Under the pieces are notes generated by a model, which was given only the letters and a program-made list of their open reading frames with translations, searched no databases and was not told where the DNA came from. From the NCBI GenBank assembly GCA_026826555.1, contig JAKSZT010053883.1, positions 30,299,282 to 30,363,281 of the forward strand: a stretch of 64,000 nt of DNA, read 5' to 3'. This stretch comes from Tolypeutes matacus. Its lineage: Eukaryota > Chordata > Mammalia > Cingulata > Chlamyphoridae. The position numbers and the translations under genes were made by a program. Each line of letters opens with the position of its first letter. Positions within the stretch are counted from its first letter, which is position 1. Shown piece after piece: positions 22,318 through 33,269 of this stretch.

Positions 22318-22490
22318 ATGCAGAAAGTTTGTATTGAATTCTTACTTTGTCCAATCCTGAGGAATGTGGGTGAAGACGATGACACAGGTCCTGCCCTCCA
22401 GTGGCTTATAGTTTAGATGGGGACTTAAGACTTGAAGCAGAGAACAAGACAGTGCATAATTATTGAGTATATGAGAGCAGATTCTGGCTT
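22318..22490 (-). repeat. L2 LINE 3' end fragment
   Basis: Plus strand reads 'gtattgaattcttactttgt', 'gatgacacaggtcctgccct', 'ccagtggcttatagtttaga'. This is the reverse complement of the L2 3' end. Confidence 0.6.
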
Positions 22491-22659
22491 GATCTTGGTA
22501 CTTTTTTGTCTTTGTAGGAGTTGGCTAGCTTTTGCCTTTTTAGCACCTGTAGTTGTCAACTTCTGGCCATAGAGGGTAGGTCATTCAGTAATGTGTAGTC
22601 ACCCCTTGACCTTTGTCATAACCACATATGTGTCCTAGTACTGAGGACAGAGCACAGAG

Positions 22660-22895
22660 GTTCAGGATTCTGGCTTTTCAATTGGACAGACTTTCTATTT
22701 GACTACTGGCTCTGCCACTTGGGAAAGCTATCTAACCTCTGAGCCTTCATTTTCTTATCCATATAATGGGTATAACAGGATCTACCTTACAGGGTGACTG
22801 TGAGAATTCAATAAAAGGATACCTGTAGAGTGCTTAGTGCCTGGCAAAAGTAAGAGCTCATTAAATGTCAGCTATAATAATAATTATTATCTGCT
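22660..22895 (+). repeat. MIR SINE, full length
   Basis: 'ttgactactggctctgccac', 'tgagccttcattttcttatc', 'acagggtgactgtgagaatt', 'gagtgcttagtgcctggc', ending in a TAA/TAAT run. Confidence 0.85.
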
Positions 22896-22899
22896 GCTA

Positions 22900-23755
22900 G
22901 TATGACTCCTGGCAAACCAGTGAACCCAGTTTTTAACCTGAGGCTGCAGAGATTACGTGCCATGACCAGCTTGCTTTGACGGATTCCGAGGCTGAGAGGT
23001 CATGAAACAAACTTGGTGGAGAAGCCTGGATTGATGTGTTCGTTAGGCACGATGCTGTCCCTACTTAACTAAGGGAAGGACAGTCAGTGATTAGATGTAC
23101 GAATGCAAGGAGCCATTCCCAGTCTTGCCATGGCTTGGAGCTCTACTTCCATAACAGGACCACCTGCCCAGAAGGCCCCTGGGTATACGAGCATGGCTGT
23201 CCGTGGCCCCAATTTGGAGAGATTCTTAGATGGTAGTGCAGGAGGGTGGGGTCAAGAGCGAAAGCACAGGGGAGTGAAATCAGGAGACTATGTGGGGTAC
23301 AGGTTGAGGAAGAGGTAACACTCCCTGCAGGGGTCAGCCTGGGGTGCTTGGAGGTGGGGTGGGAGGTTGGCAGTTGTATCCCAAGAATAGAGAGGTGGCC
23401 AGATGAGAGGGGTGCTGCTGGGGCAGAGTCCAAAGCTGCCACTAAGCTGGGCTCATTGAAGTTCCAATGGGAAACTAAGGGTGCCATTTGGGGACCAGGT
23501 TCGGAATGTGGGCTACCCCCAGTTCTCATCCTCAGCCTTAGGTGATCACCTACTGTCTGCTGACTCAGAAGTGGACAGATCCAACGTCATCCACACTCTC
23601 GAGTTCCAGGCCTGCACATCCAAGGGCCTGCAGGACTCCTTGCTCGGCTGACCCTGGGCTCCTCAAGCTCACCCTGCCTGATGCTGATCTTATCTTCTGC
23701 CATTAGACCTGTTTGCCTGGGGACTGCTAGGCATACCCAAAGAGTCCTGGCTGCC
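22900..23755. other. Unique sequence, no gene recognised
   Basis: No repeat or exon recognised with confidence. A 128-codon minus-strand frame at 23143-23529 has no identifiable domain. Confidence 0.4.
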
Positions 23756-23759
23756 CTGT

Positions 23760-24150
23760 TTCTTGGTGGCTCTGTCCCCTGGCCATTGCCAATTGGACCG
23801 GGGGTGGACAACTGACCCAGGCTGGGCCACTCAGATTTTCTCTCTCAATGTCTTGGAATTGATTGATGCTGGTCAGTCTTGGTAGGTCTTTGGAACCGAG
23901 GACCTTTAAGCTCAGGAGTGGTGGGGCAGCCCTCTTTGGCTGGCCATGTGCTTGGAGAAGCTGAAAGAAGAGAAGGAGAGATAGAAAAGAAGACAGAGGA
24001 GGTTTGGGGCTCCCATCAGCCCTTCAGTCCTTTTGGGGTTGCCCTTGGGTTTCATGACACCCCTAAATTATTCTAACATCCCACTTTTTAAAAATTCTAT
24101 GCTTATCCAGTGGTTTCTGTTACTGGCAATCCAGAAAACTTTAATATAGC
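23760..24150 (+). repeat. Possible old LTR-like repeat, family unresolved
   Basis: 'ggctgggccactcagatttt', 'ctctcaatgtcttggaattg' and the end 'gtttctgttactggcaatcc' follow the order of a mammal-wide LTR. Boundaries and family are uncertain. Confidence 0.4.
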
Positions 24151-24790
24151 TGTTTTAGGGCAAGGATCTTGCTTTTCTCAACACTGGGAGAGAAAGGAGG
24201 GTACAGGGGCTTTAGAGGACATAATGTACAGTGGAGACCCACTTCGAGTGTGTGTGACAGTGTGACAAAGAGATCAATAATCTATGGGTTGTGCATGTTT
24301 GTGTGTGAGATGGACGCTCACATGGGCAAAGAAAGGATGGAGTGTTCTTTCTCTTCTTTATACCAATATCACACATATACATGGAAAGAGGGGGATAAGA
24401 GAGAGCCAAGAAAAGGGAGTCCTGACCAGAGAGAGGCAGAAAGAAGGCCCACAGAAGACGCTGTGGGCACATAGAGACCAAAGGGTGACATTTTCTTTCT
24501 TGTCCATCTGTCCCAGGGGCCACCGGCCTGTAGCCTAGTGGGGACCAGAGGACCCTCAGATGGCCAGGCTACAGCAGAAGACCCCAAAGACACAGACCCT
24601 GTCCCCTAAGCCTTTCCACCTCTGTGGTCACACTGCACAGCAGGGCAGAGGCCACTTCTGTCCTGAGGAAGCTCCTTTCTCTCTGGCTGTCCCCTTCCCA
24701 TCTGCCTGGCCGGACAGCTGGTGCCTGATGAGGTTGGAGCTGGAGGGAAAGCAGAGATCAGGCCCTGACTCTGATCTGCCTCCGCCTTCA
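24150..24790. other. Unique sequence, no gene recognised
   Basis: No recognised element or exon. Purine-rich (AGAGAG, AGAAAG) patches occur at 24380-24450. Confidence 0.4.
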
Positions 24791-24794
24791 CCCC

Positions 24795-25205
24795 AGACCT
24801 CAATGCTTACACTCACCTACATAGGCACATGGACACACACACATGCACAGGCATACTTATGTATGTACAAAAGCACAGAGACACACATATGTAGATATAT
24901 ATGAACATATACCCAAACAGATATACACACAAATTTACACAAACCTATGGAGAACACTCTCAGACACAAGGACATACAATGACCGAGAAACACAAACAGA
25001 TACATAAATGTATAGACACACTTACAACTGCAGATTACAGATATACATATATAGTCAGAGACACACTCACGACATGTGCAAATGCTCAGATATGCAAACA
25101 TTGGCTGACCCGCAGACACAGGCACAGGCAACACAGATGCACAAACAGGAACACACAGATGCAGCTATACCCAGACACACAGACATATGCAGACACTGAC
25201 CGGCC
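24795..25205 (+). repeat. Degenerate CA/CATA-rich tract
   Basis: About 410 bases dominated by CACA, ACAT and CAGAYA units. Minus-strand frames over it (24817-25134) are cysteine/valine-rich translations of the repeat. Confidence 0.75.
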
Positions 25206-25730
25206 CCCGGCCCCACGCACCTGCGCCCTGAGCAAAGCTGAGTTGTGGGACCAGAGAGAGTGAGTGCAGTAGGGCCCTCAGGTGTTGCTCTGTAGTATGA
25301 CCCTTTCATTTTACAATCGGGGAAGTGGACATTTAGAGAGCGTAAGTGGCTGTCCCCAGTATCACCCATCCCCTAGCATGAGGTCCATGCTGAGCAGGCT
25401 CCTGGGAGCGGGGGTGGGGGTGAGGTGGGGAGGGGAACCCTTCCCATCAGGCTGCAGGAGAGGGATGAGCCTGGATAAGGTCTGGGACCGGCCCAGGCTG
25501 GGGAGGGAGTAGGGCAGGTGGGAACAGTAGAGCCTGTGTCCCCAAGGGAGGGTGTGGGAAGCTGGGCTCCCACTCCAGGCTGTAGGTCAAGAGCTTGGCT
25601 TTAACCTTTTCACCTGCTTGCATCTGGGAACAGAGAGCAGGGGATACAGGGCATGCCTTGAGGCTCTGGCCTTCCCAAGCTCTTGCCAGAACTGGGAACC
25701 CTACCAGGTCCTGGTGAGGAGGCCACAATT
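25206..25730. other. Unique spacer with a G-quadruplex-like motif
   Basis: Separates a CA-rich from a TG-rich tract. Four G runs at 25404-25435 meet the usual G-quadruplex spacing. A weak MIR minus-strand trace is at about 25300-25360. Confidence 0.45.
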
Positions 25731-25734
25731 TTGT

Positions 25735-26215
25735 ACGTGTGTGCAAGTGTGTGGATCTATGCACGTGTGCCTGTGAGTGCATATATGTATATATCTGTGC
25801 AAAGACATGTACACACACGTGTTTATGTGTTGAGATGTGTATGAGGCATGTGTGCAGATACATTTGTATGTATGTGCGTGTATATGCATGCAAACACATG
25901 TACAGTGGTATGTGTATATGATATGTGTATGTAGATTTGTGCATATGCACACAGGCACACACACATGTAGATGTGTGTATATGTGTGAATGTATGTGTTT
26001 ATATGTGTGAATACACAAGTAGGCATGTGCACACACATGCATACGTTTGTATGTGTGGGTAGATGTGCTTGTGAGGGCATGCATGTGTTTACACATGTGA
26101 ATGCATACTTTTATACATGTGCATATGCACACAGACACATGCAAATGTATACACGTGTACGTACACATGCAGGTATACATGTGTGTACCCAGTCTGTGTA
26201 TGTCTGTGGGTGTGT
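25735..26215 (+). repeat. Degenerate TG/TATG-rich tract
   Basis: About 480 bases of TGTG, TATG and CATG units, about the complement of the CA-rich tract at 24.8-25.2 kb. The 179-codon minus-strand frame here (25701-26240) is a repeat translation. Confidence 0.8.
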
Positions 26216-26299
26216 GGAAGTGCACACCACAAGATTGCAATATTCTGAGCTGTCTCTGCCGCCACCACCACTCTGCGCCTCAGCCTGGGGCGGCTCCAG

Positions 26300-26410
26300 A
26301 TGTTGTTCCAACATTCTTCATTCACTGCGGAAAATTAAACAAACAAATGAAAAATTAACGCCATTGTTAGCTAGGGATGCTCCTGAGCTGACGAAGCCTT
26401 TCTAGCCAGC
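26300..26410. promoter_or_regulatory. Candidate conserved AT-rich block
   Basis: 'tcattcactgcggaaaatta', 'aaaaattaacgccattgtta' and 'gctagggatgctcctgagct' look like constrained regulatory DNA. Untested inference. Confidence 0.3.
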
Positions 26411-26569
26411 CCAACAGATGGTGACGGCTCCAGGGCTCACCTTGGGCATTGACAGGGCCAGCAGGAGGCTGGGGGGAGCCAGGCCACAAGGGGCTGGGTC
26501 CTGAGAACCCTATAGGGTGTGTGGCCTCAGGGCAGGTGGGCAGGGGCAAGCAGGAGGAAATGCACCTGC

Positions 26570-26625
26570 CTTAGGCTCCTTGCATAGAGTAGGTGCTCAC
26601 TGAATGCTGTGGACTGAACTTTACA
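26570..26625 (+). repeat. L2 LINE 3' terminal fragment
   Basis: 'catagagtaggtgctcactg' with 'aatgctgtgg', the usual end of L2. Confidence 0.5.
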
Positions 26626-26644
26626 TAAAAATCCTCACAGCAAC

Positions 26645-26755
26645 AGACGTGGACAGATCAGGTAACTGAGGCTCAGAGAAGTTATTAGGTTGCCTGAGGC
26701 CATACAGCTTGCGCGTTGGGATTCCAACCCATCTCTGATGCCCTCTTAAATCTAG
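26645..26755 (-). repeat. MIR SINE fragment
   Basis: 'taactgaggctcagagaagt', 'gaggccatacagcttgcgcg' and 'gggattccaacccatctctg' follow minus-strand MIR. Confidence 0.7.
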
Positions 26756-26759
26756 GGTC

Positions 26760-27235
26760 TCTCCACTGCACTGTAACGACTTCTGAAGTGTGACACACGC
26801 TGGGGTGGGGAACGTTTTCTCCATGTCTCTCATTGAGAGGTGGAGTCTAATTCTCTTCCCTGTAAAGTCCTGGGACTTTGAGGCTAGGCTGTAAGAAGCT
26901 TCGGAGCATCGCCCCATAGGAACATTCTCTCGAGGAGCTCTGAGCCACCATTCGAGGAGTCTGACTACCCGACACTGTCCTGCCGGAGAGGCCACGTGCA
27001 GGCGCTCTTCCACTCATCCCTGCGGAGGCACCGAACCTGTGAGTGAAGCCGCGTCGGCCCCTCCAGAGGAGCCCACCCTCCAGCTGAATGGCACCGTCCT
27101 GTTGTCAGCACATGGAACAGAAGGACCCAGCTGAAACCAGCCCAGATTCCTGAGCCACAAAATCATGAGCTATGATAATGATTGTTGCTTGAATCTTGAA
27201 TCACTAGATTTGGGGCTAGTTTGCTATGCAGCACA
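26760..27235 (+). mobile_element. MLT1J-like MaLR LTR
   Basis: 'gcatcgccccataggaacat', 'ccggagaggccacgtgcagg', 'gattcctgagccacaaaatc', 'gctagtttgctatgcagca'. The order matches MLT1J/I. Divergence is high and the ends are unclear. Confidence 0.7.
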
Positions 27236-27239
27236 TGCA

Positions 27240-27345
27240 CAATTTACATCAGCGCACACACATACCACAAACATACCTGCTCAGAGACACACACTCAGAG
27301 CAAGAGATTCACATACGCGCGCTCTCACACACACATTCACGCGCA
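27240..27345 (+). repeat. CA-rich tract
   Basis: Degenerate CACA/ACAC sequence with CG-bearing units ('acgcgcgctctcacacacac'). Confidence 0.7.
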
Positions 27346-27389
27346 TCTGGGCCCCTTTCCGATTCCAGTTCTCCTAGCATCCCCCTTAG

Positions 27390-27620
27390 CAGCATCAAGC
27401 TCCGGTGTGTAATTAAGTTCCCTGTTTTCTGGGCTGAGAAGTGTTCACAATCCAGAGAAATGACAATGGCTCCTCATTACCCGGCCGGCTTCATTGTTCA
27501 TGGGATTTTCTCATTTGAATTCTTCCCAAGAATCAGAGTGAGTAATTTTATATGGAAATACATAAAAAAGTGTGAGAGCAATAATTACCCGTGGTTGTTG
27601 TGGAGTAGTAAACAGCTCTG
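27390..27620. promoter_or_regulatory. Candidate conserved non-coding element
   Basis: Repeat-free AT-rich block with several TAATTA-type homeodomain cores ('gtgtaattaagttcc', 'gcaataattaccc'), an ATTGTT SOX-like core in 'ttcattgttcatgggatttt', and 'atggaaatacataaaaaag'. It has the texture of deeply conserved enhancers. Not tested by alignment. Confidence 0.4.
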
Positions 27621-27829
27621 CGGAGTGGGTCTTCTCAGCCCTGCTGCTCATAGCCAACAGACAGGAGCCGGGATGGACTGGGCTGGTGGGCTGATGGCCA
27701 AGGGAGGGGACAGAGCGTTCCCGACGCCGGTAGAAGGCTTCTGGAGAGTCGCCTCCAGGAGCTGAGAAGGGTTATCCCAGCCCTGGGTCCTTAGAAACCA
27801 CCTCCTGACACTCCCTGAAACCAGCTGGC

Positions 27830-28180
27830 CTGGCTGTGTGTGCACAAGTGTGCACAGATGTGCAGGGGAGCAACCGGGGGCAGTGTGCCCTCTGGTGCAT
27901 GCGTGTGGGTGTGAGACTATGTGAGTGGCACTGTGTGCGTTGTGTGTGGCCACACGTGTGTTAGCGTGCTGTGTCTGGTGGAGCGTGTGGCTATGGTGGT
28001 GGGTGCGTACCTGCCTGCGTGGCAATGTATGGCAGTGTGCACGCATGTCTGTGAGTGTGTGAGTGTGTGGGACTGGGGGACTGGGTTGCTTTATGTCCTG
28101 GGTGTGACCGTGTGGCTCCATGTGCCTGTGTGGGGCTGTGGGCACCAAGGTGCTACATGAAAGCGTGCATGTGTGTGCGT
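27830..28180 (+). repeat. TG-rich tract
   Basis: Degenerate GTGTG/TGTGGC sequence, the reverse-sense partner of the CA tract at 27.24 kb. A CTCF-like motif is embedded at 27885-27898. Confidence 0.7.
27885..27898 (-). promoter_or_regulatory. CTCF-like binding motif
   Basis: The minus strand reads GCACCAGAGGGCAC, matching CCASYAGRKGGCRS except at position 1; downstream 'actgccccc' also fits common CTCF flanks. Best CTCF candidate in the window, and in the opposite orientation to the one at 20813. Confidence 0.55.
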
Positions 28181-28299
28181 AGGACACCAGGCACCCATCT
28201 GGGACCATTGGTGCTTGTTTTGGTGAGGCCAGGTGGTGGTGCTGGTGGAATCGGCCTGGGATTGAAGGTCATCACTGATGTCAGGAGCTTGGGTGTTCA

Positions 28300-29265
28300 A
28301 TTAAGTCAATCCAAACTTTTTGAGCATCAGTGCTGTGGATACAGACAAGACCCTGCTCATGGAGTTGGGAGTTGAGTGGATCCTAGTAATTTCATCATCA
28401 TAATTTTTTAAATAGTTGCAACAAAGGCAAAGACCCCAGGCCTGTGTGAGAACAACATGGGGGAGGTTGGCGTCTTCGGGAAGTGACATTTAGGCTGAGG
28501 CCTAGGGGATGAGCAGGCAGTGGCCAGGTGATGGGGTGTGGGAGGAAGAGTTTTGTAGGCTGAGGGAAAAGTATGTGTGAAGACTCTGATGTATAACAGA
28601 GCAAGTTCCTCGGAGAAACCGCAAGAAGGAATGGAAGGGACAGAAGAGGAGACTGGAACAGTGGCAGGCACTTTAACGTTGGGGCCTTCTGGGCCACAGG
28701 AAAGGCTTTGGACTTTATCCTACAAGCAGCAGAACACCAGGGAAAGTTCTGAATGCTCATGATTGCCATGTCGAGATCTGATTGTCAGGCTGTAAAAAGA
28801 TGATGCAAAGAAACTGGAGGGGAGGCTGCTGCAGTGGCCAGGCAAAGGATGAAGCTGGCTCGGCCTGGGTGAGGGGACGTGGTGGAGATGGTGAGATGAG
28901 AAGCAATTCAAGGAATATTTTGAGGTTAGAATTGACACATCTTGGAGGGAGATGGCGAATATGAGTGAGGGTGGGAGAGGGAGGTGTGCAGGGTGACTCC
29001 CAGGTATTTGGTTCAAGTGCCAGGCTTGTTGGAAGCATCAGGTACTAAGATGGTGAAGTGGGGGGAAGAGGCATGTGCTTCGGGGGAGGAAAACTTAAAA
29101 GTTCTACTTTGGTTGAGTTTGAGATGCCTGAGAGACACAGAGGTGGAAATGTCCAGTAGGTAGTTGCAAAGAAGAGTCTGGAGTTGAGAAGGAAAGTTTA
29201 AGCCAGAGACAGGGCTTTATGGAGAGTGAAAGCCCAAACTGGGAGGGAAACTGGCTCTGGGGAGA
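28300..29265 (-). repeat. L2 LINE, long fragment
   Basis: Minus-strand L2 read on the plus strand: 'cagtgctgtggatacagaca', 'gaagtgacatttaggctgag', 'ggactttatcctacaagcag', 'gaggctgctgcagtggccag', 'ggtgactcccaggtatttgg', 'gttgagtttgagatgcctga'. Covers much of the 3' half of L2 with strong decay; no intact frame remains. Confidence 0.75.
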
Positions 29266-29311
29266 GGGCCGGGGCTTTCTAAAGTGCATCGTTTAGGGAC
29301 AGTCGAATATA

Positions 29312-29548
29312 GTATTAGGATCCCAGTCTCTGGAGCCAGCCAGACTGCTGGGTTTGAAACTCAGCTCTATCACTTACAAGCTGTGTGACTTTGGGCAAGT
29401 TATTGAACCTCTCTGTGACTTGGTTAGCTCATCTATCCCAATAATGCTTACCCTGAGGGTAGTTGAGGGGATGAAATGAGTTGGTAGGCATGACATGTTA
29501 AGAGCAGAGCACATGCGTGTAAATTGGCTGTTATTATCTTTACCACCA
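29312..29548 (+). repeat. MIR SINE, full length
   Basis: 'tctggagccagccagactgc', 'gtgactttgggcaagttatt', 'gaggggatgaaatgagttgg', ending 'ggctgttattatc'. Confidence 0.9.
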
Positions 29549-30019
29549 CAGGCCAGAACCTGTGAGGTGGGGACTCTTGGTCAGGAGCCCATGAAGCTGG
29601 GCCATGCTTGGGGACGGGAGGGATGGGCCATCTGCCTCCCTGGGGGTGGGTGAGCCAGACTCGCCTCTGATTCTTGTGCCTGCACCCTTGTTGTTTCCCA
29701 TCAGCGAGTAGCCAACGCTGGAACACCCTAGGCCACGACTGGGTGGTGCTCCCTGGGACCCTGGTGTTGAAATAGAGGGAACCCATGGGAGAGGCTGGAA
29801 TAGGGAGGAGAACCTTAGGGAAAGATGGGGCAACTTATTCCAGCCTGTGCTGCTGCTTTCAGAGCCTCCTTCCAGAGTAGAGGCTTGGGTGAGCCTCTGT
29901 TAAGGGAACTGGCTCTCTCCTGGCCTGACCGGGGGCACGCAGGGATGCTGGGATGCCCGGCAGGTCTCTCACAGTGCCCTGGCCTCTCCTCAATCCTTGT
30001 CCTAAGAAGCCACCAAGAC

Positions 30020-30240
30020 CTCTCCAAGTGTGAATCAGATGGAGTCACTCTCCTTTGCTCTAGGGATAAGCATCACTACTCTTCTCATTGCCCATGAGGT
30101 CCTGCTCACCTGTGACCTCTGCTTACCTGCTTATAGTTCAGCTTCACTCTCTGCCCTCCAGCCACATTGCTCTTTAGCCTGTTTCCTGCTCCTTTTCTCC
30201 ACATGAGCCTCTTCCTGCAAGGATCCCTCCATCTCTCATG
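30020..30240 (+). repeat. L2 LINE fragment
   Basis: 'cactctctgccctccagcca', 'cattgctctttagcctgttt' and 'cctgctccttttctccacat' are typical of the L2 ORF2 end. Confidence 0.5.
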
Positions 30241-30244
30241 CAGA

Positions 30245-30870
30245 ACTTTTCTTCTCAACCCCCCTCTCCCAAAACCTCTTCTCTCCAGTCTTATCTCCAT
30301 CTGGGCCAGGCTCTGGGCTGGGTCCTGGGGACATGCAGTGAATGAGACCTGAGCTGGGATGAGGCAACTGCACACAGTGAGAGACGGATCAACAAGGAAA
30401 GGTGCTGTGGGATCAGGGTTGAGAACTGAGAGGCAAGGGAACATGTGTGGTCCCCCAACATCACTTTCCCCAAATCAACCTGAGTTGGCCAGATCCCAGG
30501 ATGCTGGGCCATATTTACCAGCGGGCAGAGTCCCGGTGAAGGAGAGGCCATGCACAAAGTGGGAATAAGAACTGAGCCAAACAGTGTCAGTGTTAAAGGG
30601 GGTTTTGGGGATTTCAGCCCCCCATAACCCCAGCAATGTTTCACCTCCAAAATGGTATGAAATAATTTTTGAAAAACAAAACCAAACAATATGCTTTTTA
30701 TTCAAATGTGGCTTTAAGACAAGTTTCCCAGCTGCCTCTTTCAATTGGGTTGTCAACCCTAAGCCCATCTAGAAAATCTGGGACCGTGACTGGAAGCCAG
30801 GGTCCTCTTAGGGTGGGGCCATCACTCTCTTCTCAATTCTTCCAGAGTTCCCATTGCTTTGGGCTTGGCC
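30245..30870. other. Unique sequence, no gene recognised
   Basis: No gene. 30590-30760 is AT-rich with 'caaaatggtatgaaataatt' and may be a conserved block, but no diagnostic motif stands out. Confidence 0.4.
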
Positions 30871-30872
30871 AC

Positions 30873-31388
30873 TGTATTAGTTATCTCTTGCTGCATAACA
30901 AATTTCCCCCAAAGTTTGTGGCTTAAAACAACAAACATTTATGATCACCCAGTCTCTGTGGGCCAGGAATCCAGGAATGGCTTAGCTGGGCAGTGCTGGG
31001 TCAAGGTCTCTCGTGTGGCTGCCTCAGGGTGGCAGCTGGGGCTGGAGAATGTGCTTCCAAGATGGCGCACTCCCATGGCTGCCGGCAGGTGGCCTCAGCT
31101 CCTCAATGGCTGTTGGCAGGAGGGCTTATCCCTTGCCAGGCAGGGCTCCCCATGGTCTGCCTGGCTGTCCTCGTGACATGGGAGTTAATTTCCCATAGAG
31201 TGAGCTATACAGAGAGAACGAGCAAGGAAGAAGCCACCGTGCCTTTTATGACTGAGTCTCTGAAGTTGTGCGCAATCATTTCCTCTTTATTCTATTCTTA
31301 GAAGCAAGTCGCTAAGTCCAGCCCACCCTCAATGGGAGGGAACTAGGCTCCATCTCTAAAATTGTGGACATATTTTAAAACCACCGCA
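30873..31388 (-). mobile_element. MLT1-type MaLR solo LTR
   Basis: Plus strand opens 'tgtattagttatctcttgct' then 'gcataacaaatttcccccaa' and 'gtggcttaaaacaacaaaca', the classic antisense MLT1 end; it closes at 'aaccaccgca'. Flanking 'gccac' (30868-30872) and 'gtcac' (31389-31393) are a 4-of-5 target duplication. Confidence 0.85.
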
Positions 31389-31519
31389 GTCACCAGTGGT
31401 GGCAAGGTTTGGATCTGTTTCCAGGCAGGATCTCTGCCCTGGGGACTTGGGCACTGGCCCAGCTAATAATAAGTGGTCATTTTGCTCTTATTCCTTGAGT
31501 GTGTAGCTTAAGGAGGAGG

Positions 31520-31700
31520 GAAAATTGGCAAAACAAAATGCAGGCATTATTGGGTCCTCCAGTCAAATGCTACTTATTAAAACCAAACATTCTCTTAGAA
31601 TTCTAATAAAATTGATTAACCCTGCTTGGGTAAAGTGGAGAGAGACAATCAGGGTGGATTTTCAAATAGAAAGTAACAATGGATCATTGGGCTTTGGAGG
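31520..31700. promoter_or_regulatory. Candidate conserved non-coding element
   Basis: Repeat-free AT-rich block with 'gcaggcattattgggtcctc', 'taataaaattgattaaccct' and 'aaagtaacaatggatcattg' (SOX-like ACAATGG). Inference from motif texture only. Confidence 0.35.
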
Positions 31701-31737
31701 ATGAACAGGAGTGCCTGGGGAAGACATTTCATGTGGA

Positions 31738-31955
31738 GTGTAGCAAAGTGAGTTAAACTGAATTGAGTTCAGATCCTGGCTCTGTTAGTTACTAGCGGTG
31801 TGAGCTTTAACAAGTCACTTCCCTTCTCTGAGTCCATTGCCTTTCCTGTAAGCTAGGGATATTATACAAATGATGCAGAGTTGTTGTAAAGACTGGTGAC
31901 AGTGCACGTGAGGTCCTTGGCACGCTGGAGGTGTTCCATAAATGGTAACCCAGAC
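31738..31955 (+). repeat. MIR SINE
   Basis: 'gttcagatcctggctctgtt', 'tttaacaagtcacttccctt', 'ggcacgctggaggtgttcca' follow the MIR consensus order. Confidence 0.8.
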
Positions 31956-31959
31956 TTCT

Positions 31960-32735
31960 AGATAGTGGGCAGAAGTCTGAAAGAGTCTGGTGTACTTGGA
32001 ACCTGGAGAGAAAGTCTGTCCTGCAGTCTCCATCACGCTCACATGGGTCTCAGGTTCTTTTCTTTCTCTTGCCCCAGCCCAGCTCAACCACGTGCAGTGG
32101 CTTGACCAGCTGATGATGAACAGATTGTAAGTGGAAGAACCCGGGTCCCCTCCAGACTCTCACTGGAGGCGGGGCTGGGCAGGCAGGTGAGGAGGTGAGG
32201 TGGTTGTGTCTCATCTGCCTGTTGTTTCCAAGGGAGGCTCCTGGGTTCCCTGGGCTCACGGGCAACTGGCTTTTTACTCCAAGGGAGACTCAGCACTGCA
32301 GACGACCCTTGCTGAGGCGCCACTGGCCCTTCTCATCTGCTCTGCTGGCCTCGGGTGTCCTGTTTTGCAGGCAGCCACTCAGGTGAAGGAGACAGAGCCT
32401 GGCAGATGTCGTGGGCAGAGCTAGGAATCAGAGGGAGTTAGAGTGGGAGGGGAGAGAGCTTAGGTTTGCGAGGCAGGTCCTGTGCTGACTCAGCGTCACC
32501 CTTGCTCCCTGGGGTGTGTGTGCATGTGCCGTGACCCCATGACAGAGAGTGGGCCATGGCTCAGGCTGCTCTTGACAGTCGGTTCTGGGTCTCAGAGGGA
32601 CAAAGCAGGAAGAGCTGAAAGTTAATGCTGCTTGTGCAACTTTGCCCTCCTCATACTTCACCTTGAAAATTACACTCTTCGAGCCTTCCACACCACTTTA
32701 TTGTATTTTGTTTTCTTCCTATGGGACAAAGCAGA
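31960..32735. other. Unique sequence, no gene recognised
   Basis: No repeat or exon recognised with confidence. Confidence 0.4.
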
Positions 32736-32885
32736 AGCTTGTTGGAAAGGGGAGCTGGAGACCCAAGTCAGGGGCCCAGCTCTGCAACTTGCTCCTTCGG
32801 TGACCTTAGGCACATCGCCTCACCTCCCTGTGCCTCAGTTTCCTCATCTGTCAAATGGGGTTGATGGTCCCAGATGAGTTAATGG
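32735..32885 (+). repeat. MIR SINE fragment
   Basis: 'cagctctgcaacttgctcct', 'cctcagtttcctcatctgtc', 'aaatggggttgatggtccc'. Confidence 0.8.
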
Positions 32886-33111
32886 CTGTGAATAGCTTTG
32901 GCCAATGTATGGGGGCAGGAAATTAAAGTAGGGAAGGGGTGCACTGTTCTACTTGGATTTTTTTTTTTTTTTTTTGTCCTCTTTGGTGTGATGGATCCCT
33001 TCTTTTCACAGGCAGGGTCTGGAGGGTGTTTGGCATCTGTCAACCCCTTGTTTGCTCAAGCCCAGGTAGGCACCTCCCTAGGGCAGAGGCTGCAGTTAGA
33101 AGCCTCTAAGT

Positions 33112-33265
33112 CAGAAGTTCTCAAAATGTGGCCCCTGGGCCAGTGGCATCAACATCTCTTGGGAGATGCTAGTTCTCAGGCCCATCCCAGACCTTCTGAA
33201 TCAAACTTGGGAATGTAGCAGAGCCTCCAGGTGATCCTGATGTCAGCTGAAACCTGAGCGCTCTG
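33112..33265 (+). mobile_element. MER5A-like hAT-Charlie element
   Basis: 'ctcaaaatgtggcccctggg', 'atcaacatctcttgggagat', 'ccagaccttctgaatcaaac' and 'cctccaggtgatcctgatgt' match MER5A-type sequence. Near-identical 8-bp flanks 'ctctaagt' (33104-33111) and 'ctctaagg' (33266-33273) agree with hAT insertion at TCTA sites. About 154 bp, non-coding. Confidence 0.85.
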
Positions 33266-33269
33266 CTCT

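Noticed and set aside
25735..26215. Possible CRISPR-like repeat array
   Set aside because: Units are degenerate dinucleotide repeats without fixed-length repeats or unique spacers, in a mammalian genome.
25701..26240. 179-codon minus-strand frame rich in Cys, His and Thr
   Set aside because: It is the translation of the degenerate TG/TATG tract, as are similar frames at 24817-25134, 15988-16500 and 33569-33877.
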